From the NCBI RefSeq assembly GCF_003073045.1, contig NC_037603.1, positions 17,614,192 to 17,678,191 on the forward strand: a stretch of 64,000 bases of DNA, written 5' to 3'. The notes below the pieces were generated by a model that was given only the letters and a program-made list of their open reading frames with translations, made no database searches and had not been told where the DNA came from. The position numbers and the translations under genes are program-made. The stretch comes from Pomacea canaliculata. Lineage: Eukaryota; Mollusca; Gastropoda; Architaenioglossa; Ampullariidae. Positions 25,346-36,989 of this stretch are shown one piece after another; position 1 is the stretch's first letter, and each line of letters opens with the position of its first letter.

Positions 25346-26444
25346 TGAAACAAATTTCTGCTTGATAAACATTGTTCTAGCTTCTTATTGGTAGTCAAAT
25401 CTTTACAGAAATGATCAAGCACTTTGTAATCTCCCTGTAATGCAGAAAAATTTCTCAGTGGGCTGTGAAGACCATTTTTCTCTACCAGTGTTCAGAGTGA
25501 TGTTGCACACTCTTTCCATTTTTTTCCCAAGTCATGAGGCAGAGGGACAATCAATGACACAACAGATAGAGAGAAGAGAATGCCTGTCAAGGACAGCAGC
25601 TAGGCTCTGGTTGTAAAGTGGCAAAAACTAGTGATCTCCATAGGAGTTGAGATCTACTTGGAGTGATTAGGAACAACAAGAAAAAGAAGGAATTGAGATC
25701 TATGCAGGCTAAGTTGCAGAAGATAATGACAAGTTTAGTCAGCACAGGCCATCTGAAGTCCAAGTGAAACGACACTGGGAAATAGTAAGTCAAACACAAA
25801 AAATCATGGGCAGAGCAGGCTTTGTCTTCATGCACAATCAACCAGTCAATAACATAATGGTAGTTGTTCGTGGGCTTTTAGCTGTACCAAGTTGTAATCT
25901 TGTAGGAGTGATTTTAGATGATTTACATAATAATTGGAAGAAAAGTCAAATTAAAAGCTGAAGTCACCAAGGAGAACTGAATGTGACAAACACAAGAGGA
26001 TCAATTGTGCAACATCTCTCTTGCTGTAGAGAGTGTTTTCTTCTGTAGTAGATGAGAATGCCGATGTTTGAAGGCTTGCAGCCACTTAAGCTTAATTATG
26101 TACTCATATCAGGGGAATTATTATTTTAAAATAAACTAAATCTTATCACTGAGAAAAAGTGTTGTACTCATGTTGACCTTTAATGGCAGTTTTATGTGTA
26201 ATCATTCTTCTTGTTAATGTTTGGTTTCTCTCAAATTCTTCGTGAACTTCAATAATTAAAATCTTAAACATAGATTTTAACATATACAACCTGCATAGTA
26301 CTTAAAATCTTATGACTTAAATTATTTTGTAGGCAAATTATATAACTGATAGTGACATGACACTGTTTAAGTGTTTTAGTGTTTGTACCAGTCCATAATA
26401 GTACTATTAATATGCAGTAAAGCAGACTAACATATGATGATGAC
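25346..26444. other. Proposed DZIP1 5' intron, no gene recognised
   Basis: This stretch is AT-rich and lacks a recognisable exon. The first part (to ~25960) may be further body of the long dispersed repeat, but I could not pair it with another copy in this window. Confidence 0.35.
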
Positions 26445-27160
26445 AATACTATAATAATCATAATAAATGGAGGTGAACCCAATGGATTGTGAATGAAAGA
26501 CTACAAAAGAACCCATAGTCAATAATAAAACAGAATAACACAAGCATCAATAAGTAGATGACACCATGACAAACATAAATGAAGTATATAGATGAAGACT
26601 AAAAACAGAGGAGTGAGTATAAGAGTTCACTTGATTATTAAAGATATTTCTTAAAGAGGTGGAATTTTTGGCTTTGCTTGAAAGATTTGACTGTAGACAC
26701 AGTACAAAAAGAGAGGGGCAGAAAATGAAACCTCAAACCAGTAATCAGCGGAAGAGAAAGGGTATTAAATGATCTGCTTTTTGCTTATGGAAGACAATAT
26801 GGAATGCGTTATTTTGATCCCTTTGAAGTTTGTCCACTAGGCGTTTAGGGAGATCGATGAGTACTAATCCAATAATCCAGCAGGGGCAATACAAAAGCAA
26901 ACAGCTTTTTGGTGGCAGAAACTCATACTATAAAGCTTAAGGTACATGAACTTACAGACTGCATTGATGTGAGATTCATGAGACATTGATGCGTCGATGA
27001 TAACACCAAGATCCCTGGAAGTCTAAGAAAGAGATATGTTCACACAAGAGAGAGAGAAGTAGCAGAAAATTTCTGCAGAAGCTTTTGGGAGGACCTCGGT
27101 TTTGTCATAATTCATTTTCAGTTTGTTGGTGGACATCCAAGGCCTTCATTAAAATACTAT
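26445..27160. repeat. Dispersed (AAT)n-type repeat, long copy 2
   Basis: A diverged second copy of the element at 24605-25345, in the same orientation. Shared blocks include TTCTTAAAGAGGTGG, GATCTGCTTTTTGCTTATGG, GGAGATCGATGAG, CCAATAATCCAGCAGGGGC, TTTTTGGTGGCAGAAACT and GCATTGATGTGAGATTC. The segment ending TTTTCAGTTTGTTGGTGGACATCCA also resembles 40720-40745 and 41090-41105. Confidence 0.6.
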
Positions 27161-27416
27161 GAAATGCATCACAAGTGATCAGTCTCTATTTCTACACTTT
27201 ACTTTACTGCACATTCTTTACTTTTAATAACAACTTCTAACCAGGTACTGCGGGAAAAAAAGGAGCCTGACTGAACCAGTCACACAGTATAAGTAGCATT
27301 TAACCACTATGTAATACAGGTTCATTATAAAGGGATAGCCTTTATTATTTTATATATTATCTCGTTACTTCTACTTAAATAATCTCAAGCAGAATTATTT
27401 AATTTATTGCACTCAC

Positions 27417-27480
27417 AAGGACGAAATGTAGCTTCTTATAGTTTTCGCTTCGCGGTTGTCAACTCAAACCAACGCCATGT
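27417..27480 (-). other. Proposed noncoding first exon of DZIP1
   Basis: On the minus strand a good donor (GTGAGT at 27416-27411) follows TTCGTCCTT. Together with the acceptor just upstream of the DZIP1 ATG it would make a noncoding exon 1. The upstream boundary is unknown. Its position opposite DNAJC3 implies divergent transcription. Confidence 0.4.
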
Positions 27481-27670
27481 TAGATTCTTTTAAAGCATGA
27501 TGGGCATGTGTACAGATTTCTACAGAGACTTCGTGTATTCCTCAAAATATAAAATCACAACTTGTTATGAATTTCTATTTTTCTAGATTTCGCTAATTTA
27601 CTCTAATATATTATTTTAGTGCAGTTTGTATTTTACACGTAATCACATTTGTAGTGAGATTAAGTTTGAC

Positions 27671-27678
27671 CCGGAAGT
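27671..27678 (+). promoter_or_regulatory. ETS-family binding site
   Basis: CCGGAAGT matches the core ETS/GABP consensus exactly. It sits ~110 bp upstream of the DNAJC3 ATG. Confidence 0.5.
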
Positions 27679-27688
27679 ACAACTTTAG

Positions 27689-27707
27689 CCAATCTATTAT
27701 GACCACG
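27689..27707 (+). promoter_or_regulatory. ER stress response element (ERSE)
   Basis: The sequence is CCAAT, exactly nine bases (CTATTATGA), then CCACG. This is a perfect match to the ERSE consensus CCAAT-N9-CCACG, bound by NF-Y at CCAAT and by ATF6 or XBP1 at CCACG. It ends 80 bp upstream of the chosen DNAJC3 start codon. DNAJC3 is a known unfolded-protein-response target in vertebrates, so the placement makes sense. Activity is inferred. Confidence 0.8.
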
Positions 27708-27787
27708 ATATGGTGGTGTTGCAGGTGTGCAAAGGAAAGGATACGACTTCATTTGTAAGCAATGTGCTGACGGTAAAACTTGAAAGC

Positions 27788-30700
27788 ATGAGATTATCAT
27801 TCACAGCTGACTGGAGCCAAGCCATGCGGTCCTTATGGCTATTTTTACTGACTTTGGACATCTACTGTTTTGATGGTAAATTATTTTGTTTAAATTGATC
27901 ACCAAACATTACTAGAAATAGTTTAGTCGTCATCATCAAAGTATGATTGCTTAGCTACCAATTCTTGATGTTTAAATCAGCGTCAGTATTTTGTAATGTG
28001 ATGTGGACATTACCGTAAAATGTTATAGGTGATAAGACGAAGATTCTTTTCATTCTCAACTTTAGTGAGGACTATCTGTGTCAGCTATGTTCGTGCTCGA
28101 CGAAGTCCTGATGAAAAGTAAAATAAGATTTCTGAATACAATACATTTAAATATTTACTATTTATGATTTGCCTGATAGGGAAATTAAAGGAAACACTAG
28201 ACTTTTTTCTCCAATCTGATCATTGTTGTACTGTCTTATGCTATCAACAACAGAGGATTTAGTGCACTTCTAATGTTGGAATCAACAAAAACAGTATCAG
28301 TATGTGCCATATTTTAAATTTGCTTCATTGGCAGTCAGTATATTATGAATGTGTTAAGTGTTAAGCTTAAAATGCTGGTTTGCACAATGCTATGTATAAC
28401 TCCTGACTTTTGACGACCTGTTAATGTCAGCTGTTGGAGATGGTCCAACCAAACAAGAAGTTTGATTCTGTGGCAGCTTTAATAATAGTGATAATACAGT
28501 GCATTTATGCAGAGCCTTTTTCACAGAACCAAAACTGGGTTGAAAGCATTTTACATAAAATTTATAAATGCATGAGCACACCTTTTTAGGATAATCATCA
28601 AATGCACCATCATACATAAACATCCCCATAACACATAAACATACATGCAAGTACTTATTAGAAGTTGTTTGCTTTTCAGGTCTTTATGGGTAGGATAGTC
28701 AGATATTGCTGGGACTTCTATGGGATGACCTGATAGTTTGTTAAAATAGCTGTATTTAGTGCACGTATCAGTGAAACAGATGCTTAGAGTAATACATGGG
28801 GTAAAGAACCTGGCTTAATGCTAATTTTTAAAGTTTTTAAGGAACCTGTCTTTGAGAGACCTCTTACACTTATGTTTACCAGCTTAATCTTTCTGTTGTT
28901 AACAGCTGGGGTTGGAGCAGACCAGAGTGAAGTTGAGCAGCATCTAGAAATGGGAAAAAAATTGCTTGCAGCTGGACAGCTGGCAGATGCCCTTTCTCAT
29001 TACCATGCTGCAGTAGGTAAGTTACCTCAAATTCAAACTGAACTGAAGAATTTTGAAATGTGCAAAAAAAAAAAAAAAAAAACCCAACAAGCTGGTGAAA
29101 CAGTTAAAATTTGAATTAGTTGTGAACTGTACTATGAGAAAGTTATTTTTAAACGTTTTGTAAATCTAGTGACTTAAAGATTACTCAGATTATGTCATAT
29201 GAGCATGTCATTTCTATGTTGCCAATATTAAAATTGTACCTTTGGCAGTTAGTTTATGTTCTAGACATGTTGAAAAGAAAGACTTTAAGATATTTAAGAA
29301 ACCGCACAAAAATAAATTATAAATTTAAAAGCTGGTTTAATTTGTAGGCAATATGTTGAGCATAAGGAGAATGATTTTCTTTAGAGATGTATGAGAGTCT
29401 GAGATATTGATCACTTTCCTGCTGTCATTAAATTTAAAATTTGAATACACTTGCAAATATTATGTGATAACTATATATTCTTAAAAGGATTTTTTAAAAC
29501 ATGAGTTTGCCCTAATAATGTAAATTTGTGTTTAAGCTGTAAGTTGATAAATAGAATCATGTTTATTTCAGATGGTGATCCCAAGAACTATCTGACCTAC
29601 TTTAAAAGAGCTACAGTATACTTAGCACTGGGCAAGCCTCGGTCAGCCCTTCCTGATCTAAATAAAGTATTGGAGCTTCGTCCAGAATTCACTGCTGTAG
29701 GTATTTTAAGGGTCGTAAATATATTTTTATGCACAAAACCAGCAGAATATATATTCTGATTAAAATTTTCATAGATTTGGATATAAAATTGCTATCCTAA
29801 GTTTCTATAACTTTCATTGTTAGAACATAAGAAAGTGCTTGAGCAGATCCACACAAGAAAAGACATGCTTTTGAATTGCTTAGTTTGTAGAATTACTTGT
29901 AAATGTATATGGAAACTATGTTGTAAGCATTATAAACCTATATGCAAGATTTATGAAAGATGTGTTGTAAGATGATGATAATACACAAGTGTTTGTATAC
30001 TGCAGATACCTGGAATCTGTGTTTTATACACTATGTACATTTTTATCTACAGGCTCGTGTGCAGAGGGGCAATATACTGCTGAAACAGGGAAACCTTAAA
30101 GAAGCACTAGAAGACTTTCAGGAAGCTGTTAGTTTATATATTTGTCATACATTACAAATCATGACACTAATTAAGAAATAGTAGTAATAAATGTGGGTAT
30201 TGATGAGATTTATATGAATAAACTGGTATTTGTCTTATCCTTTAATGAATAACTCTGTGTAATGTAGCTGTCAAACATATTTTACATTTATTCCTTGTGC
30301 TCATTTGAAACTAATGACTCTTGCATTATGAACATTTGATGAGGTAATGACTTTGTCTCACTTATGCAGATGCGAACATTTAACATTAAACATTTTTTGT
30401 CTTCAAGGTATTTAAAGGCTAATAGTTTTACTGGTTGGATACTTTTAATACAGGTGCGGCAAGAACCAGCAAATGTGGAGGCACTGGAGAAATCCAATTT
30501 AATCTATCCACTTCAGCAAGAGATTGACAATGCCAAACTCTTGTTTAGATCAGGCCATTATGGAGAGGTCATCGAAATATTAGGACGTGTTGTCGAGGTA
30601 TCATTTTTGTTGTCCATCATTTTATTTGAGTTTTAGGAAACTGTCAGTGTTAGATAACATTCTTCCATCATTCACTAAAAATGTTGTGGGATAAAGATGA

Positions 30701-33700
30701 CTTCCAAATTTTTTTAGTAAAGTTTAAAAACATTCAAGCATTTGCTTTTTTTCACCCCAATTTGTGCCAGGAAAGATCTGTTGGAAGTCTTCACTTTTTG
30801 TTTTCTTGTGTTTATGTGGTCAGCTTTTGTTGATAGGCATGATAGCTGGTAGATCTCAGTTGGTTAATAAGCATTTCTCAAATGACTAGGCTTAGTTCCT
30901 TATCATATTTCAAACTTATGAGCTGATATATCCCCTCCATTAGTAAAATATCAAATTGATATCCCTTGTGTGTGGGATGAGGTCAGAACTATATTTTTTC
31001 CGGCATTTGTCCCGCTCATATTTGGCTTATATTAAATCTGTACTTTACCCAGAGAGAGGTTGATAATGTGTATAAGATAAATCTCGTCCTGTCTTTTACA
31101 GTATTGTCCATGGGCTTCAGAACTACGAGAGATGCGAGCAGACAGCTATATTGCAGTAGGAGAGCTCTTTAAAGCAACAGGAGAGCTGAGAACAACAGTC
31201 AAACTTATACCAGACAATACAAAAGGATATCTGCGGCTAAGTCTCCTCCACTACCAAATGGGAGAAGAAGAAGATTCTCTCTTGTAAGGATTCCTTGTGT
31301 GAATCGCATTTCTTTCTTAATGTCCTGGCAGTTTGCTTAGTTGCTGACATGGCATAAACCTCAACCAATTGCTGCAGCTTGACATAGAGCCTCTTTTTAA
31401 TGCCTTGTTTTGGGCATGATTCATTTGTGTTCGCATACTTATTGGATTTTTATAGACATTATGGTGGATCAAAATCTCATGCACCAAAGACCTTGTAATA
31501 ATGTTGTTTGAGGAAGTATTATCGTGCTATAGTAGACAACCTCTGGTTCCGTCATGGTGATGTGGGTTTGATGCTTTTGGTGTTTTTTTTTTTTGTTTTT
31601 TTTTTTTTTTTATATAATTTTACAGTCATTTTAGCTGCTTAATGCAATTAGCAACAAGTATATATAAATATTGGGCCTTGATTTTTGTGTCTGATTATAT
31701 TGATTTAGTTGCAGTCCACACTGCAGATCGCAAAAAAATGGACTCGTAAGAGTTTGTCTCCTTAGCTGAAATTTGCTATTGTCCATTTGATTAATATATT
31801 TAATTTCTGTGCTGGTAGGAATAATTTCCCTCATTTACATTAAAATATACCTTTTAATGCATTTCTGTGACCACTATTCTCTTGATTCTGCAGACAGATC
31901 CGTGAGTGCCTTAAACTGGATCCAGACCATAAGGAATGTTTTGCCCATTATAAAAAAGTGAAAAAGTTGGCGAAACAGTTGTCTTTAGCCAACGAAATGC
32001 GAAATAATGGACAGTATGAAGAATGTGTGGAGAAGAGTCAACAGATCCTCCAAACAGAATCAAACATAGATTCTTATAGTCTCAGAGCTTTATCCTTCAT
32101 GTGTCATTGCTACTCAAAGGTATGGTTGATAGTGGGGTGAAAATTCTGACAGCATATATCTGTCAAGTCAACAAAGTATACATTACATACATCACAGCTT
32201 ATAAATAATTACCCTACCCCACAACCACCCAAAACTCAAACTTCCATACACTTTAAAGACCATTAAATTTTATATTTTCTTGTTCATCACTTCTTCATTG
32301 TTAATTATCTTTTTATGAGTGTGTGGAGAAACAAAATGTCTTGATTTGTTTCAGCTGGGCAGTGTAAAAGAGGCATTAAATGCTTGCAACAATGTTCTAC
32401 AACGAGATTCAGAAAATCTTGATGCTTTAATAGACAGAGCAGAAGCACATATAGCAGATGAAGATTATGATAAAGGTAAGCTGTTTTTAATGTACCACCC
32501 CCACACCCCATCCCACCAAAGGGAAAAAAGCTTTTGCATGGTAGTTTATTGTCAATTCTTTCTTTGAGATTTTGCAGATGACATGATGTTGAGCCCCTCC
32601 CAGTTATTTGGTTCGGTTGAGTGTTGGTTGAAAAAAAGTTATGTTATAAATCTAATGTAAAAGGCCAGACTTTCCAGCTGTTGTAAGATTTCTGGGTGCA
32701 ATTATGAGGTATGAATAAAATTTGGCTTTAACAAACTTACCTAGATGTAAACAGAAATTGACCAAAATTTCTATGATTCTTGAACTTATTTGTTTTATTG
32801 TGTTTTTCTGGTTTTGTTTCTTTGACAGCTTTAAGTGACTATCAGAGAGCCAACGAAATTGATCCAGATTCCAGAAGAGTTCGGGAAGGCCTCAGCAAGG
32901 TACAGAAACTACAGAAACAAGCAAAGAAGAGAGATTACTACAAGATTTTAGGTGTCAAAAGGTAATAATAATAAATGCAAAATTTGTAAAGCACATACAC
33001 TCCTAAGTAGTAGCCTGCTCTTATCTCTTGAACAGACAAGTGTTATTGCTATTTGTTCAGAATTTGGGAACTGGTATTTTGTTGGAGCTCAACCCAGTCC
33101 TATGGTAGAAGAAAAGTGCGCCCTTTATGAGACCCTTATCCCACTCAGTGCTGTATTGGTATCTTGCTGTGTGCTTGCAGCATTTTTGCATCCTCTTCAA
33201 GTGAAACTAACATCCTTTAAGTCTTTCCCAGATCTTCCTGTATTACTTTTTTTAAAAAGAAGCTATTTTTTTCTCATTTCAGGACAGCAAGAAAAAAAGA
33301 AATATTAAAGGCCTACCGTAAGTTGGCTGTTTTGTGGCATCCAGATAAGCATGAGGGAGATGATAAAGAAAAGGCTCAAAAAATGTTTATGGACATTGCA
33401 GCAGCCAAGGAGGTTCTTACAGATCCAGGTATGTTAACTTTTTCAAGCACACTTGTCATATTTTACATCAAAGGTTGATCCATTTGCTGTGTGCATAATT
33501 TTTTTATTATTATTTTTTATCTTTGGTCCTAAAAAATGTTTTTGCAGTTGAATTATTTTGACATAAACATTTTCACACTTATTCCACTTTATACATGCAT
33601 AAATATTGAGGAAGTTTACCAAGTAAAACGAAGAATTCTAGCTGATTGCTTTATACATAATTTATATTACAAACAAGTTTATCATTTTTTTTATAACATT

Positions 33701-33947
33701 TATATAAACAGCAACACATGCTGTAAACCAAGCTAACACAATTAGGGCACTTCGAAACATTATCAGTTATGAATCTTCTTATTTTTTTGTTGTAGAGATG
33801 CGCAAGCGGTATGACATGGGAGAAGATCCCTTAGATCCAGAACAGCAGCAGGGTGGAGGTGGACCTCATGGCCATCCGTTCTTCTTCCAGGGATTTAATC
33901 CATTTGGTTCAGGCGGTGGATTTAACTTCAAATTTAACTTCAACTAA
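27788..33947 (+). CDS. DNAJC3: DnaJ homolog subfamily C member 3 (P58IPK), ER co-chaperone
   Basis: Exons 27788-27875, 28906-29016, 29572-29696, 30053-30127, 30454-30597, 31102-31283, 31894-32119, 32355-32475, 32829-32961, 33283-33428, 33796-33947. All junctions are GT-AG with matching phases, totalling 1503 nt (500 aa; the human protein is 504). The N terminus has a hydrophobic segment (LWLFLLTLDIYCF) acting as an ER signal. Residues ~35-385 are TPR units (e.g. MGKKLLAAGQLADAL), and the J domain at ~392-460 carries KRDYYKILGV and HPD at 421-423. The C terminus is GGGG-rich, then FNPFGSGGGFNFKFNFN, as in the family. In animals it binds unfolded clients in the ER lumen, hands them to BiP through the J domain, and damps PERK signalling. 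Alternative starts are ATG 27710 and ATG 27824; 27710 abuts the ERSE and is probably upstream of transcription initiation. Confidence 0.95.
28484..28660 (+). repeat. Dispersed (AAT)n-type repeat in DNAJC3 intron 1
   Basis: AATAATAGTGATAATACAG is followed by a TTTATGCAGAGCCTTTTTC block and a TTGAAAGCATTTTACAT block, then short ACATAAACAT repeats. The layout matches the copy near 5200. Confidence 0.5.
31581..31612. repeat. Poly(T) tract in DNAJC3 intron 6
   Basis: Two T runs separated by a single G, in the intron between 31283 and 31894. Confidence 0.8.
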
Positions 33948-34582
33948 TTAAAATGGCATGAATCCTGTTACTTCATGACTAAGAACATCTGTAGTAGTAT
34001 TTATTTATAGGCACAATTATTTCAGCAAGTGAACTACTCGCTGTGATCTGGCCTTAGCTGCTGGCACTGCTTAAAACTCAACTAACCAACTAGTAAGTGA
34101 ACTAGACTGAAAGCATTTGTGTTAGATATTTACTTTTTTCCTTTAGTTTAATCTACACATTTAATAGCAAAGTGCTTCTATAAATGAATTTTATTATGTC
34201 ACATGTGAGTGAGCCTCTTGTGTATATTACATCAATCCTTCACCATAATTCTTCCATGTGGATATTGTAAAGTTCTTTACATAAAAGCAATCTGATTTTT
34301 AAACATTATTAGGCCCACATTTTTTATTAAGTAAAATAGTAAGGAAATGATATTTCTGTCAGCTTTAAATCTTCACACCATTTTTTTTTTTCTAGTATAT
34401 GTTGCTGTCAGAGTCAGTACTTTTCTAGATTTGAGTTCTCTCTTGTAAGCAGAAATGAAAAGTCGTACTGAGTGAAATGATTATGGATTGCAAGTTGATT
34501 GTAAAATGCAGATTTGGATTTTAATATCAAAATTCAGGACTCCTATTTAATGTTTTGAACCCAAGGAATTCAGTGCTTATGC
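33948..34582 (+). other. Probable DNAJC3 3' UTR, proximal part
   Basis: AT-rich sequence directly after the stop codon with no other gene. I see no canonical AATAAA here, so the transcript probably continues past the hAT insertion. Confidence 0.4.
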
Positions 34583-36106
34583 GCAGGGGTGTCAAACACC
34601 TGGTCCACCATGAAATTTTACCTGGCCCGCGAAAGAATTTTAGTTAACCATTGTTAATGGCCTGGCGACAATTAGAAGGCAAACAACAGAAAAGTTCACG
34701 TCGAGCACAGCAAGCAATGGGATGAGTTTATTAAAGTTTGTATAGACCACCAACAGCGCACTGGTCAAGTTACCACCGCTCCTGTTACTGACCTGAAGGG
34801 ATGGGATAAACTTGTTGCATTTACAACAGATGGAGCGCCAGCGATGTGCGGCCCACATAGTGGACTAGTTGCAAGGATGCGGTCACATATCCAAGAAAAT
34901 TGTAATGGGGAGTTGATAGCATATCTCTGCATAATGCACCAAGAATCGTTGTGTGCTCAAGTCCTCAACATGGAGCATGTAATGAGCACTGTAACACAAA
35001 CTGTCAACTTCATCAGAGCCAAAGGGTTCAATCCCTTCCTGGTTCAGTCCTTTGTGCAGGAAATAGATTCACAGTGGGGCGGCAGGTAGTATCACACAGA
35101 AGTCCGGTAGCTAAGTCGGGTCAAAGTTCTCACTCGAGTTTTTCAGCTGATTGGGGAAATCTGTCAGTTCATGGACAGCAGAGGAAAAGACTCCACTGTC
35201 TTGCAGGATGAAAAGTGGAAATGTAAGTTGGCATTTCTGTGTGACATAACCACTCATCTCAGCACCTTGAACCTGCAGCTCCAAGGACTGGGCCACTTGA
35301 TAACGGACATGCATGATGCAGTGAAGGCATTTCAAATGATGTTGTTCTTATGGGAAACACAAATGAACCAAATCAACTTGTTTCACTTTCCTTGCTGCAA
35401 AACAGTGATGGACAAAGTCAGCGCCAAGTGTTCCCAAATGCACATTTCCTGAAAAACTGAACTCACTTCGTGCTGAGTTTAAACGCAGTTTCAGTGACTT
35501 TGAGGAGCAGAAAAACAATTTCCAACTCTTTCACAACCCATTTTCCATCGACGTGGAAACTGTACCAATGCATTTGCAGATGGTACTCCTAGAACTGCAG
35601 TGTAATGAGTCACTGAAGGCAAAGTAAGACTGTGTGGGGCCTGCACAGTTCACTCATTCCCTCCCACAAACGATGCCCCAGCTTCGTCTACATGTGGCTC
35701 GACTCTTGAGCATGTTTGGCAGCACATATTTGTGTGAGCAACTTTCTCTGTGATGAAGATCAACAAAACATCACACAGGAGTTGTCTTACTGATGTACAC
35801 TTGCAGTCCATCCTGAGAATCTCCACAACACAGAAACTTACTCCAAACATAAACGAACTTGTTGCCAAGAAAAGATGTCAAGCGTCCACTTCTGACAAAG
35901 TAAATTAAGAAGAAAAACTGCTAAGCCTTGGTTTGTTATTACTTTAATTTTGTTTTAATGTATGATTTTGTTTACACATTAATAACAAAAAGTTTAGTTT
36001 TCTACTGTTCAGTAAAAAGTTATTGGACTTAATAATAACCTTCGGTCTGCCACCTTGTGTATGATGGGAGATTTGGCCCCCTGTGTAATTGAGTTTGACA
36101 CCCCTG
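34583..36106 (+). mobile_element. hAT-family DNA transposon, internally deleted, with transposase remnants
   Basis: The ends are a perfect 14-bp inverted repeat: CAGGGGTGTCAAAC at 34584-34597 and GTTTGACACCCCTG at 36093-36106. The flanks share GCTTATG (34575-34581 and 36107-36113), consistent with an 8-bp duplication with one difference. Inside, the plus strand in shifting frames encodes hAT transposase pieces of the type found in GTF2IRD2 and ZBED relatives: TTDGAPAMCGPHSGLVARM near 34830, MEHVMSTVTQTVNFIRAKGF near 34970, KLAFLCDIT near 35230, and a C-terminal dimerisation segment (LLSMFGSTYLCEQLFSVMK) near 35705. The N-terminal part is missing and frames are broken, so it cannot make transposase. 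It lies downstream of DNAJC3 in the same orientation. Confidence 0.9.
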
Positions 36107-36989
36107 GCTTATGGAGTAGCATGGATTAAGAAAAAGAAAAATTTCTGCAGAGCAATCGAAGATCAGCCAGTTTTAGATGTTTATACAGTGTAATTTTAAA
36201 TATTTTATTATAGCTATTCAGACTGATGAGGCTTTTTTGTGCTTCATTCTCTGTGCTGTTTGCTGAAGTCTTAAACTAATATGTGACATAAAATTTCTTT
36301 GGGCTAAATAGTGTTTAATGACAGAAAAAAAACTTATATCTATTTTTGTGTCTACTGAATTTTGAGGATACCTTTGTAAATGTGTGAATGCATGTGAAGT
36401 TGAGTATGCAAGCTTGTATGCATTGTGCTGGTGTGTAAGCTGGGTTGCATGTTTCTTTTGTCTGAAATGAAATGGGTAAGGATTAAGTAGAGTACATTTC
36501 AGTCAACCAGTTCAACACATTCTCTTAAATCAGAGATGAAAATTGCTGTATGAATCTACTGATGTTTGAATGTAATTAACTATGGTCAGTACTTTGCAAA
36601 GGATGGGCCATGTTAACCTCACAATGTAATATGCTTTCTCTGTTGGCGGAATTAGCCCATGTTCAGGTGCTGCTAAGCAGCATTACAATAGAATAAGATG
36701 CAGATCATTTTGGAGGTCTCATGTTCATGGTTGATGCCTGTATTTTGTCATTATGTGTGTGTCTTCTCAGTCCTTCTGCATATTCAGATGTGTAAGGTGC
36801 AAAATGTTCTTATGAGCTGTTTGCTAGTGTGACAATCCACAAAACAGTGGAATGTGATGAAACTTACTAAGAGAAATTTAAATCTATTGCATGTGCAATG
36901 ATACATTGTTTATACTTGTTGATGACATTAAATGAATTGGTTTGCAGTGTGTCTCTGTGTGTGTGAGAGATCGCATCTCAGATGAAACG
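36107..36989 (+). other. Downstream of the hAT element; possible distal DNAJC3 3' UTR
   Basis: AT-rich sequence without a gene. A candidate poly(A) signal (ATTAAA) lies at 36927-36932. Confidence 0.35.
36927..36932 (+). terminator. Candidate distal poly(A) signal for DNAJC3
   Basis: ATTAAA is followed within ~30 bp by a TGTGTCTCTGTGTGTGTG stretch, the usual order of hexamer then GU-rich element. If used, the DNAJC3 3' UTR would be about 3 kb and would include the hAT copy. Confidence 0.3.

Larger units (their letters stand above)
27417..27787. promoter_or_regulatory. Compact divergent promoter between DZIP1 and DNAJC3
   Basis: Only ~370 bp separate the proposed DZIP1 exon-1 donor from the DNAJC3 start codon. 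The interval holds an ACGCCATGTT motif (YY1-like) at ~27470, an ETS-type site CCGGAAGT at 27671-27678 and a full ER stress element. Transcription start sites are not visible in sequence, so the exact promoter limits are inferred. Confidence 0.6.

Noticed and set aside
34844..35452. A host protein-coding gene similar to GTF2IRD2
   Set aside because: The similarity is to the hAT transposase part. It lies between matching terminal inverted repeats with broken frames, so it is a transposon relic.
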